DNA from: Bacilli bacterium | Lineage (GTDB): Bacteria > Bacillota_I > Bacilli_A > ML615J-28 > CAG-313 | Length of the DNA stretch: 18,628 nt | Assembly (NCBI GenBank): GCA_900752975.1 | Contig: CAADXH010000003.1 | Location: 1-18,628 of the forward strand | Direction of reading: 5' to 3' | Translations under genes and position numbers: made by a program | In this document: positions 1-6,455 of the stretch, in pieces | How the letters are laid out: the number at the start of each line of letters is the position of its first letter | Numbering within the stretch: the stretch's first letter is position 1 | Notes under the pieces: generated by a model | Database searches by the model: none | Told to the model about the DNA's origin: nothing | What the model saw: only the letters and a program-made list of their open reading frames with translations

Positions 1-2
1 AA

Positions 3-2747
3 TGGCAATATGTAGGAGATACAACTTGGACTAATCTAATCGAACTCTCTAGTTTAATTGGACCAAAAGGTGATAAAGGAAATGATGGACAAGATGGAAA
101 AGATGGTAAATCAGCCTATGAAATTTATAAAGAAACTCACCCAGAATATACAAAAAGTGAAGAAGAATGGTTAGATGATTTAGTAAATGGAAGACTTGGA
201 ACAAAGGAAGAAACAAAGTATACAGTTAAGTTTGTAACAAATACTACTGATACTATTGCTGATCAAATAGTAACAAAAGGTGAAAAAGTAACAAAACCAG
301 CTGATCCAGTAAAAGAAGGATATATCTTTGATGGTTGGTACATAGATGATGAAAAGTGGGTATTTAGTGGTTATACTATAACAAGTGATATAACACTTAC
401 AGCACGTTTTATTAAAATTGAAGAAGAATCATTTAGTTTAAATAATTCAATAAAAGAAAATGATATATATAAAGTAGTAGTATCTAATAGTATAGATTCA
501 TATAACTTTAGATTAAATGTTAGTATTACAGGTTATAGTAATAACTATGTAAGTGGTGATGAATATGGATCAACCATACATTTTACAAAACAAGTACAAT
601 TAAATGATGGTAATAATTACTACTACATTTTATGTGAAAAAGATAGTGGTGATATCGATACATATAGAGTAAATATCTATAGAAATCATTTATATAGAGT
701 AGAATTTAATACAAATACTACTTCAATAATTGAACCAAAACAAGTAGAAGAAGGAACAATATTAACTAATATTGAAACTGTAACTAAAGAAGGATATACC
801 TTTAAGGGATGGGACTATGATTTTACAAAACCTATTACAAGTAATTTAATAGTAAACGCTATATGGGAAGCAAACAAATATACTATTACATATAATCCAA
901 ATGGTGGAACAATTAATAGAGATACCCAACAAGCTACATATGATAGTGATTATACATTAATGGAACCAACATATGAAGGTCACGCTTTTATGGGTTGGTA
1001 TTATAATGATAGATTATTTGATAACACAGGTATATGGAAATTAACAACCAATATTACCTTGACCGCAAACTGGAGTGCAGAGTTTAATATTATATACATA
1101 TTAGATGGTGGAACAAATGATAGTAATAATCCAACAAAGTATTACTATACAACAGAAACAATTAATTTAAAAGATCCAACAAAGGTAGAAGCAATATTTG
1201 ATGGATGGTACACAGAACCAAAATTCATTAATAAAGTAGAACAAATAGAAAAAGGTTCAACTGGAGATATTACATTATACGCAAAGTTTATAATGAATAA
1301 ATATACTCTAACCTTTGAAACAAATGGTGGAACAAGCATAGAACAAGTTACAGCAGATTATGGAACAAAGTTAAATATAACTACAACAAGAAAAGGTTAT
1401 GAACTTGTAGGTTGGTTTAAGGATAGTAGTTTAAGTTTATCTAGTTATTATGAACTAGGAGAAACAATGCCAAATGAAAATCTAACATTATATGCAAAGT
1501 GGAGTATGAATCAATATAAAATAGTATATATTTTAGATGGTGGAGAAAATGATTCTACAAACCCTTATGTTTACACAGTGGAAACAGAGACAATTAATTT
1601 AAAAAATCCAACAAAGGTAGAAGCAATATTTGATGGATGGTACACAGAACCAGAACTCATTAATAAAGTAGAACAAATAGAAAAAGGTTCAACTGGAGAT
1701 ATTACATTATACGCAAAGTTTATAATGAACAAATATACACTAACCTTTGAAACAAATGGTGGAACAAGTATAGAACAAGTTACAGCAGATTATGGAACAT
1801 TAATTAATATAGAAAATCCAATCAAGGAAGGATATATATTTGATGGTTGGTATAAGGATGAATCATTTACAACTAAATATATCATTACAACAATGCCAAA
1901 TGAGAATATAACACTATATGTAAAATGGGCAGAATACATGAAACCATATGAATTAAATGGTTCAAAATATATCTATTTTGGAGAGTACCCCCAAACACTA
2001 AAAGGAGAAAGTGTTACGATTATATCTACTACACCTGATAGTAATGGTTACTATTTAGGAAGTGATAATGAACGTTACGCTAAAGTTAACGCAAAACCAT
2101 ATTCATCACCATACTATTTTAACAATAAACAACAAATAGTAGAAGGTACAACCTATTATTTTAAAGTAGAACCAATTAAATGGAAGATACTACAAGTAAA
2201 TGGAACAGAGTATAAACTAGTAACAGATTTAATTATAGATAATCAAAAGTTTCATTCATCTACTAGTACTAGAACAATAGATGGAAAAACAATTTATCCA
2301 AATAACTATGAATATTCAGATATAAGAAAGTGGTTAAATGAAGATTTCTATAATAAAGCATTTACAAAAGTATTACAATCATATATTAATACCACTCTAG
2401 TAGATAATAGTTTAGCATCAACTGGAGATTCATCTAATAAATATACATGTAATGACACATATGATAAAGTTTACTTGTTAAGTTATAAAGATATAACAAA
2501 CACTGAATATGGATTTATAGATAATGCATCCAGACAAAAACAACTAACAGACTATGCAAAAGCAAAAGGAAGTTATATGAGTACATCTACAGATTACTAC
2601 AATAATGGCCGCTATTGGCTCCGCAGTCCTAACGACAACCTCGGCTACGACGCGCGTGACGTCCGCAACCTTGGCAATGTCGACTGCGAATGGGTCCGCG
2701 GCGACGGCGCTGGCGTTTCGGCGGCCATTACTATCAGCCTTAGCTAA
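3..2747 (+). CDS. DGR target: repeat-rich surface protein with C-terminal DUF6273 / lectin-like variable domain (5' partial)
   Basis: The frame is open from base 3 to TAA at 2745-2747 (914 residues, N terminus and any signal peptide off the window). Order seen: six collagen-like Gly-X-Y triplets (GPKGDKGNDGQDGKDGK, nt 60-113), a SAYEIYKETHPEY...EEEWLDDLVNG linker common in bacterial surface proteins (nt 114-197), then seven InlB/Flg_new-type B repeats with the F-x-GW[YF] and L-x-A-x-[FW] signatures (starting near 219, 693, 873, 1080, 1293, 1506 and 1725), the first two separated by a non-repeat stretch. From 1938 a DUF6273-like domain follows (YIYFGEYPQT, IKWKILQVNG, IRKWLNEDFYNKAF, DKVYLLSYKD, YAKAKG, RYWLRSP). 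Its last 45 residues hold the VR. DUF6273 resembles formylglycine-generating-enzyme/C-type lectin folds, a usual scaffold for DGR variable proteins. I infer a secreted or surface ligand-binding protein with a diversified tip. No C-terminal anchor is seen. An ATG at 960 lies inside repeat 3 and is not the start. Confidence 0.9.
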   Translation, partial: WQYVGDTTWTNLIELSSLIGPKGDKGNDGQDGKDGKSAYEIYKETHPEYTKSEEEWLDDLVNGRLGTKEETKYTVKFVTNTTDTIADQIVTKGEKVTKPADPVKEGYIFDGWYIDDEKWVFSGYTITSDITLTARFIKIEEESFSLNNSIKENDIYKVVVSNSIDSYNFRLNVSITGYSNNYVSGDEYGSTIHFTKQVQLNDGNNYYYILCEKDSGDIDTYRVNIYRNHLYRVEFNTNTTSIIEPKQVEEGTILTNIETVTKEGYTFKGWDYDFTKPITSNLIVNAIWEANKYTITYNPNGGTINRDTQQATYDSDYTLMEPTYEGHAFMGWYYNDRLFDNTGIWKLTTNITLTANWSAEFNIIYILDGGTNDSNNPTKYYYTTETINLKDPTKVEAIFDGWYTEPKFINKVEQIEKGSTGDITLYAKFIMNKYTLTFETNGGTSIEQVTADYGTKLNITTTRKGYELVGWFKDSSLSLSSYYELGETMPNENLTLYAKWSMNQYKIVYILDGGENDSTNPYVYTVETETINLKNPTKVEAIFDGWYTEPELINKVEQIEKGSTGDITLYAKFIMNKYTLTFETNGGTSIEQVTADYGTLINIENPIKEGYIFDGWYKDESFTTKYIITTMPNENITLYVKWAEYMKPYELNGSKYIYFGEYPQTLKGESVTIISTTPDSNGYYLGSDNERYAKVNAKPYSSPYYFNNKQQIVEGTTYYFKVEPIKWKILQVNGTEYKLVTDLIIDNQKFHSSTSTRTIDGKTIYPNNYEYSDIRKWLNEDFYNKAFTKVLQSYINTTLVDNSLASTGDSSNKYTCNDTYDKVYLLSYKDITNTEYGFIDNASRQKQLTDYAKAKGSYMSTSTDYYNNGRYWLRSPNDNLGYDARDVRNLGNVDCEWVRGDGAGVSAAITISLS
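1158..1799 (+). repeat. Near-identical 210-bp direct repeat within the B-repeat array
   Basis: Bases 1158-1367 and 1590-1799 are copies at an offset of 432 bp. By eye they differ at only six positions. Each copy covers the second half of one B repeat and the first half of the next, so a recombination event between them would delete or add exactly two repeats (144 codons) in frame. Confidence 0.85.
2615..2724 (+). other. DGR variable repeat (VR)
   Basis: Gapless 110-bp alignment to the template repeat at 3228-3337 (constant offset 613). Shared anchors are ttggctccgcagtcctaac at the left and gctggcgtttcggcgg at the right. Of 25 mismatches, 22 fall on template adenines; the other three are 2658 (T in TR, G here), 2678 (C to T) and 2690 (C to A). 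The encoded stretch runs from WLRSPN to AGVSA at the end of the surface protein, and 15 residues differ from the template translation. The VR sits only seven codons from the stop, as in many DGR targets. Confidence 0.95.
2709..2724 (+). promoter_or_regulatory. Candidate IMH (initiation of mutagenic homing) site at VR 3' end
   Basis: The 16-nt gctggcgtttcggcgg is identical in VR and TR (3322-3337) and marks where similarity stops. In characterised DGRs the GC-rich, invariant 3' end of the VR is the IMH where cDNA integration starts. Assignment here is by position and identity only. Confidence 0.7.
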
Positions 2748-2751
2748 TCAA

Positions 2752-2762
2752 GCACGAAGTGC
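2752..2762 (+). promoter_or_regulatory. Small inverted repeat downstream of VR (possible homing hairpin/cruciform)
   Basis: gcac-gaa-gtgc: a perfect 4-bp stem with a GAA loop, 4 nt after the stop codon of the target gene and 27 nt past the VR end. In the Bordetella phage BPP-1 system a hairpin/cruciform just downstream of the VR stimulates homing. This stem is shorter than that one, so the role is only a suggestion. Confidence 0.4.
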
Positions 2763-2791
2763 AAATCATGGCGCATCCAATCAAAAGCGAA

Positions 2792-2818
2792 GCGCGAGGA
2801 GGCGCCCACTTTAGGTGG
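2792..2818 (+). promoter_or_regulatory. Adjacent GC-rich hairpins and ribosome-binding region before avd
   Basis: Two further short stems: gcgc (2792-2795)/gcgc (2802-2805) and ccac (2806-2809)/gtgg (2815-2818). Both candidate SD sequences for the next gene, aggagg at 2797-2802 and aggtgg at 2813-2818, overlap these stems, so the hairpins could influence avd translation as well as mark the end of the VR target. The patch is much richer in G+C than its surroundings. Confidence 0.35.
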
Positions 2819-2819
2819 T

Positions 2820-3203
2820 ATGATGAAAAAGAGTGAATCAGAATTAAAAGTAATAACAGAATCAAAGAGATTAACTGAATATATAATGACAATTAGTGAG
2901 AAGAGTCCTAAAAAATATCGTTATACCTATGTTAATAGGATACATAATCTATTGTTTGATATTATTGAATTATTATATAAAGCAAATAATGAAGTTTTAG
3001 GGAGTAGTAATAGATCAATGTATCAAAATGATGTATATGTTAAGTTTCAGTTTCTTGATTATTTGTGTGATTTAGGATGTAAAGAAAAATGCATATTGTT
3101 TAAACAATATGAAAATATTACAGAAATGATAAATACTTGTATGAAGTTACTTAGTAACTGGATAACAAGTGATAAAAGAAGAATTAATAATATATTGGGG
3201 TAA
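2820..3203 (+). CDS. avd: Avd-like accessory protein (four-helix bundle) of the DGR
   Basis: A 127-residue, basic, all-helical-looking protein between target gene and TR, which is the usual place of the accessory variability determinant. The segment SPKKYRYTYVNRIHNLLFDIIELLYKAN, followed by a variable turn, then a hydrophobic helix and a final helix ending in LLSNWITSDKRR, fits the Avd / 23S rRNA-IVP-type four-helix-bundle family. In BPP-1, Avd forms a basic pentamer that binds the reverse transcriptase and template RNA and is needed for cDNA synthesis. Two ATGs in a row (2820 and 2823) are possible starts; aggtgg at 2813-2818 leaves 4 nt to the second, while aggagg at 2797-2802 is distant. 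It starts 72 nt after the target stop and ends 24 nt before the TR. Same-strand spacing suggests co-transcription with both. Confidence 0.8.
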   Translation: MMKKSESELKVITESKRLTEYIMTISEKSPKKYRYTYVNRIHNLLFDIIELLYKANNEVLGSSNRSMYQNDVYVKFQFLDYLCDLGCKEKCILFKQYENITEMINTCMKLLSNWITSDKRRINNILG

Positions 3204-3227
3204 GGTTGTAAAACTATTGGTTCGGGT

Positions 3228-3337
3228 TTGGCTCCGCAGTCCTAACAACAACAACGACAACAACGCACGTTACGTCAACAACAATGGCAACATCAACAAC
3301 AACTGGGTCAACAACGACAACGCTGGCGTTTCGGCGG
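3228..3337 (+). repeat. DGR template repeat (TR)
   Basis: Aligns gaplessly with VR 2615-2724. It contains 15 AAC codons and one AAT among 31 codons read in the VR frame. Because an AAC codon mutated at its two adenines always becomes NNC, which never encodes a stop, the template can vary widely without truncating the target. The frame through the TR is open (to TAG at 3349-3351) simply because it mirrors target coding sequence; no start site or SD supports a separate peptide. Confidence 0.95.
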
Positions 3338-3459
3338 ATTTATCTTACTAGTAGATGAATGAATCTATGGATGTACAGATTAGTGTTTTAAGTAAGACAT
3401 TAGAGTTTTAAGATAAAGGAACTTTACTCCTTGTTATGATATTATATCTAACTAAATAT

Positions 3460-3521
3460 AACCATTTGTGTTAGTAACGTAACTTTACTAACTGAGCTAG
3501 GGATAGCCGAATGGTTTTTTT
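3460..3521 (+). other. Three-way-junction RNA structure between TR and RT, with T tract
   Basis: P1: aaccatttg (3460-3468) with cgaatggtt (3508-3516), 9 bp including one G-U. P2: gttagtaa (3470-3477) with ttactaac (3485-3492), 8 bp. P3: gcta (3496-3499) with tagc (3504-3507), GGGA loop. Only one base (3469) and tga (3493-3495) separate the helices at the junction, and seven T follow (3515-3521). It may be the priming/spacer structure of the template RNA, an intrinsic terminator separating TR RNA from RT mRNA, or both. Confidence 0.55.
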
Positions 3522-3530
3522 GAGGTGTTT

Positions 3531-4529
3531 ATGAGTATATATGATGAAGTATTTAGTTTTAAGAATTTATATAATGCACATATAAAGGCAAGAAGGTCAA
3601 AAAGACACAAGAGAGATGTGATACTGTTTGAAGTTGATTTAGGTAATAATTTATGGAAATTAAAGAAACAATTAGATAGTAGGAAATATGTTGTTAAAGG
3701 TTATAATCATTTTATGATATATGAACCTAAAATGCGAAAGATTGAAGCGTTATCATATAGTGATAGAGTAGTTCAACATTGTATAGTGGATAACTATTTA
3801 ATGGGTGTTTTAGAAAGACATTTAATATATGATAATGGTGCTTGCAGGATAAATAAAGGAACTGACTTTTGTCGAAATAGAGTAAGGCAGTTTTTAACCA
3901 GTTATTATAAAGAGTATGGGAATGAAGGTTATATATTACAATTTGATATTCACCATTATTTCGAATCCATTAAGCATGATGTATTAAAGAATAAACTTAA
4001 TACAATTATTATAGACGAGGAAATAAAAAAGTTATTGTTTGATATTATCGATTCATATAGCGATTATGAAAATTCAGGTTTACCAATAGGAAATCAAACT
4101 AGTCAGTGTTTTGCTTTATACTATCTTGATAAATTAGATAGAATTATTAAAGAAAGACATAAGATTAAGTATTATTCTAGGTATATGGATGATGGAATTA
4201 TTATTTGTAATGATAAAAACAAATTAAAGGTTTTACTAAATGACATAAAAGAGGAATGTTCACAAATAGGAATAGAGTTGAATGTAGCTAAAACAAGAAT
4301 CTATAAACTTAAAGAAGGGTTCACATATCTAGGTTTTAGATTTCGATTAAATAATAATGGTAAAATTATTATGGTAATACCTAAAATCAAAAAGAAGAGA
4401 ATAATTAAGCATTTAAGAAAACTCAATAAAGATGAATATCATACTAGTATTGTGTTTTATAAAGGATATTTATTAAAAGGTAATAACTATTGTTTCTATT
4501 ATAAATTGAAAAAACTTTTAAATGAATAA
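3531..4529 (+). CDS. DGR-type reverse transcriptase
   Basis: RNA-dependent DNA polymerase that copies the TR RNA with errors at adenines. Counting from the ATG at 3531 (332 residues, usual DGR RT size): an N-terminal region MIYEPKMRKIEALSYSDRVVQH; motif A LQFDIHHYFESIKH with the metal-binding Asp at about 139; motif B GLPIGNQTSQCFALYYLDKLD (about 183-203), whose Q-x-SQ-type element is characteristic of DGR and group II-like RTs; motif C YYSRYMDDGIII with catalytic YMDD at about 218-221; then the FTYLGFRF thumb-side motif. No maturase, integrase or endonuclease domain follows. A GTG at 3525 is in frame, but gagg at 3522-3525 fits the ATG at 3531 (5-nt spacing), so that start is chosen. Together with avd, TR and VR it completes the cassette. 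Confidence 0.93.
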   Translation: MSIYDEVFSFKNLYNAHIKARRSKRHKRDVILFEVDLGNNLWKLKKQLDSRKYVVKGYNHFMIYEPKMRKIEALSYSDRVVQHCIVDNYLMGVLERHLIYDNGACRINKGTDFCRNRVRQFLTSYYKEYGNEGYILQFDIHHYFESIKHDVLKNKLNTIIIDEEIKKLLFDIIDSYSDYENSGLPIGNQTSQCFALYYLDKLDRIIKERHKIKYYSRYMDDGIIICNDKNKLKVLLNDIKEECSQIGIELNVAKTRIYKLKEGFTYLGFRFRLNNNGKIIMVIPKIKKKRIIKHLRKLNKDEYHTSIVFYKGYLLKGNNYCFYYKLKKLLNE

Positions 4530-4649
4530 ACTAAAAAAACGAAGAAAAAATAAAAATATCTAAAAAAAATTTAAATTTTAGAATAAAATTGATTTTTTTT
4601 GTGTTATGTATAGTGTAAGGATAAAAAATAAAAGAAAGGAATAATGATT

Positions 4650-5867
4650 ATGAAAAAATTAATTAAAGGTTTACTAGTGCTTGTTTTAACCTTTTCTTGT
4701 GCACTAGGTTTTACATCATGTAAAAAAGATGAAAAAGGGGAAACATCTAGAGTTACAGTTGACATTAACCCAAGTATTGAGTTAATAGTAGATGAAGATC
4801 AAAAAGTAGTATCTGTTACAGCACTCAATGATGATGGTGCAATTATTATTTCAGGTGAAGCAATTGTTGGTAAAACAGTTGAAGATGCAGTGAAACTAAT
4901 AGTTAATGTATCAACCGAAACTGGATATCTTGTAAAAGGTGAAGTAGAGGCAAGCCCAAATAATGTTAAAATTTCTGTATCTGGTGATTCTGAATATGCG
5001 AAAAAATTAAATGATAAGCTAGTAGAATCAACAAAGAAATTCTTAGAAGATAGTGGCATCAAAGCAGGCGTTGAAAAAGTAAAAGCAATGGCTATTGAGG
5101 ATTTAAGAAAACTTGTTGTTAAATATTCTACATACACTGAAGAAGAAGTTGCTGAAATGTCTGAAGAAGATTTAATTAAAGCTCTTGCAGTTGGACGTAT
5201 TGAAACAGCTCAACTTATTTCTGAAGAAATGAAGAAATTATATTTTGAAGCTAAAGAATATGAAATCTCTTTTGCTCAAAGAGAAGAAACCACCAAAATT
5301 ATTAAAGGATTAGGTTCTGCATATACAATTCTTTATAATTCTTATGCAGATGCAGTCAATGCATATCGTGAAGTTATTGATCAAGTAGAACAAGTTAAAT
5401 ATGATGCATTAATTTCTCCTGATTCTGCATATCAACAAGCACTTACGGCAATGCGTGATGCAAAGGTTAAATATCTTGAACAAAAATCATTTGTTGCTTC
5501 TCTTGAAATAGGCGATACAAGACTTCAAGTTGAAATTAAGAATCTAGAAAATTTAAAGGCAAAATACGAAGAATTTGAAAAAGCTTATGTTGAAGCTGGT
5601 AACAAAGCAATTGAAGGATTCGACAAAGTAATTAGCTATTTAAGACAAGCTGAAGAGGTATTCAATACAATTGATAAAACACTTTTAACTAAAGATGTAG
5701 AAAAAACTTTAACTGATAAAGCTAATGAACTAGAAAAAGCAATGAATGAAGTTAAAGACAACTATTTTGAAGCTTTTGAAAAAGCTCATGCTGATGATAT
5801 TGCAAAAATTGATCAAGCACTTGCTGATAAAAAAGCAGAATTAAAAGCATCAATTAACAAAAAGTAA
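4650..5867 (+). CDS. RsgI-like extracytoplasmic lipoprotein with coiled-coil C-terminal region
   Basis: MKKLIKGLLVLVLTFSCALG followed by FTSC gives a short basic, hydrophobic signal peptide and a plausible, slightly atypical lipobox (Phe at -3), so a lipid-anchored outer-face protein is likely. Next comes an RsgI middle-domain sequence, VTVDINPSIELIVDEDQKVVSV...GKTVEDAVKLIV. The Asn-Pro of INPS is the bond reported to self-cleave in RsgI family anti-sigma factors. The remaining roughly 270 residues are charged and helical (likely coiled coil). The protein aligns over its whole outer part with the anti-sigma factor at 6452, including [ND]SxYQQ (DSAYQQ here, DSPYQQ there), but it has no cytoplasmic sigma-binding part and no transmembrane segment beyond the signal. 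An ATG at 4644 is in frame, but aaagga at 4635-4640 spaces better to 4650. Function inferred: partner, decoy or sensor for the sigma/anti-sigma pair downstream, 66 nt away with no clear terminator between. Confidence 0.75.
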   Translation: MKKLIKGLLVLVLTFSCALGFTSCKKDEKGETSRVTVDINPSIELIVDEDQKVVSVTALNDDGAIIISGEAIVGKTVEDAVKLIVNVSTETGYLVKGEVEASPNNVKISVSGDSEYAKKLNDKLVESTKKFLEDSGIKAGVEKVKAMAIEDLRKLVVKYSTYTEEEVAEMSEEDLIKALAVGRIETAQLISEEMKKLYFEAKEYEISFAQREETTKIIKGLGSAYTILYNSYADAVNAYREVIDQVEQVKYDALISPDSAYQQALTAMRDAKVKYLEQKSFVASLEIGDTRLQVEIKNLENLKAKYEEFEKAYVEAGNKAIEGFDKVISYLRQAEEVFNTIDKTLLTKDVEKTLTDKANELEKAMNEVKDNYFEAFEKAHADDIAKIDQALADKKAELKASINKK

Positions 5868-5933
5868 GATAATAAAGTAAAATATAAGTAACTATTCATA
5901 GTAGTATATAACGAAAGGCTCAAGGAATTAAGT

Positions 5934-6455
5934 ATGAAAGACTTTTATGAAAAGTTAAAACAAAGAGATGAAAGTGCTATTCAAAAACTATATAATGATT
6001 ATGTAAAACTTGTATATCATATAGCTTATTCATATACCAAAAACAAAGAAGATAGCGAAGATATCGTAAGTGAAGTTTTTACAAAAATACTTAATTCTCT
6101 TGATACATATGTCGATAAGGGGAAACTGAAGGAATGGATTTGCATGATTACACGAAATACTGCTTGTAATTATGTAACAAGGGACAAACATAAAGATGTG
6201 TTACACGATGATGAGATAATAACAAATTATAAAGCTAATGACAATAATCATACTGAAATGTTAGATTTATTCAATACATATTTAGATGAAGATACAATTC
6301 ACATTATGATTTTTACAATTCACATTATGATTTTAAGGTTTATTTATGATTATAAATTTAAAGACATTGCTTTAATGACAGGGATGACTATTGGTAAAGT
6401 TCAAGGACTTTACTATGATGGATTAGAAACATTAAGAAAGGAGGCAAGTATATGA
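5934..6455 (+). CDS. ECF-type RNA polymerase sigma factor
   Basis: A 173-residue sigma-70 family protein with region 2 at about 1-75 (ESAIQKLYNDYVKLVYHIAYSYTKNKEDSEDIVSEVFTKIL...WICMITRNTACNYVTR) and region 4 at about 115-170 (LRFIYDYKFKDIALMTGMTIGKVQGLYYDGLETLRKEA, a helix-turn-helix). Regions 1 and 3 are missing, as expected for ECF/group 4 factors. It should direct RNA polymerase to its own regulon, probably including this cluster. SD aagga at 5922-5926, 7 nt from the ATG. The stop TGA overlaps the ATG of the anti-sigma gene (atga at 6452-6455), so the two are translationally coupled. Odd point: residues 121-134 are a perfect amino-acid near-duplicate (TIHIMIF/TIHIMIL) from a 21-bp tandem duplication just before region 4. 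Confidence 0.88.
   Translation: MKDFYEKLKQRDESAIQKLYNDYVKLVYHIAYSYTKNKEDSEDIVSEVFTKILNSLDTYVDKGKLKEWICMITRNTACNYVTRDKHKDVLHDDEIITNYKANDNNHTEMLDLFNTYLDEDTIHIMIFTIHIMILRFIYDYKFKDIALMTGMTIGKVQGLYYDGLETLRKEASI
6294..6335 (+). repeat. 21-bp tandem duplication in the sigma factor gene
   Basis: Units 6294-6314 and 6315-6335 match at 20 of 21 bases (last base T versus A). Each encodes seven residues, so the frame is kept. Removing one unit restores a compact DEDTIHIMILRFIYDYKFKDIA segment like that of other ECF factors. Confidence 0.9.

Larger units (their letters stand above)
3204..3521 (+). ncRNA. DGR template RNA region (TR plus downstream spacer)
   Basis: A 327-nt stretch lies between the avd stop and the RT start and has no credible protein gene. 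It holds the TR (3228-3337), then about 120 nt with two short hairpins and a branched structure ending in seven T. In studied DGRs the RNA that primes and templates mutagenic cDNA includes the TR and a structured spacer up to the RT gene. The 5' and 3' ends given here are the gene boundaries and the T tract; true transcript ends cannot be read from the sequence. Confidence 0.6.

Noticed and set aside
2605..2814. Open frame in another phase across the VR and GC-rich block
   Set aside because: Low-complexity Ala/Ser/Thr/Arg translation from a GC-rich stretch, overlapping the real target gene; no SD.
3219..3340. The AAC-rich tract as a simple-sequence or microsatellite repeat
   Set aside because: It is not a uniform repeat: fixed codons interrupt it, and it aligns base for base with the VR, which explains it fully.
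3169..3351. Open frame through the template repeat (60 codons, Asn-rich translation)
   Set aside because: It is open because the TR mirrors target coding sequence. It starts inside avd without an SD and its translation is the template itself.
3531..4529. Reverse transcriptase as a group II intron or retron enzyme
   Set aside because: No maturase or endonuclease domain and no intron RNA or msr/msd-like pair is seen, while TR, VR and Avd are all present.
4560..4600. AT-only inverted repeat with T8 after the RT gene as a terminator, and ttgatt/tatagt as a promoter for the lipoprotein
   Set aside because: The stem has no G-C pairs except at its foot and could arise by chance in this base composition; the promoter spacing is only 14 bp.
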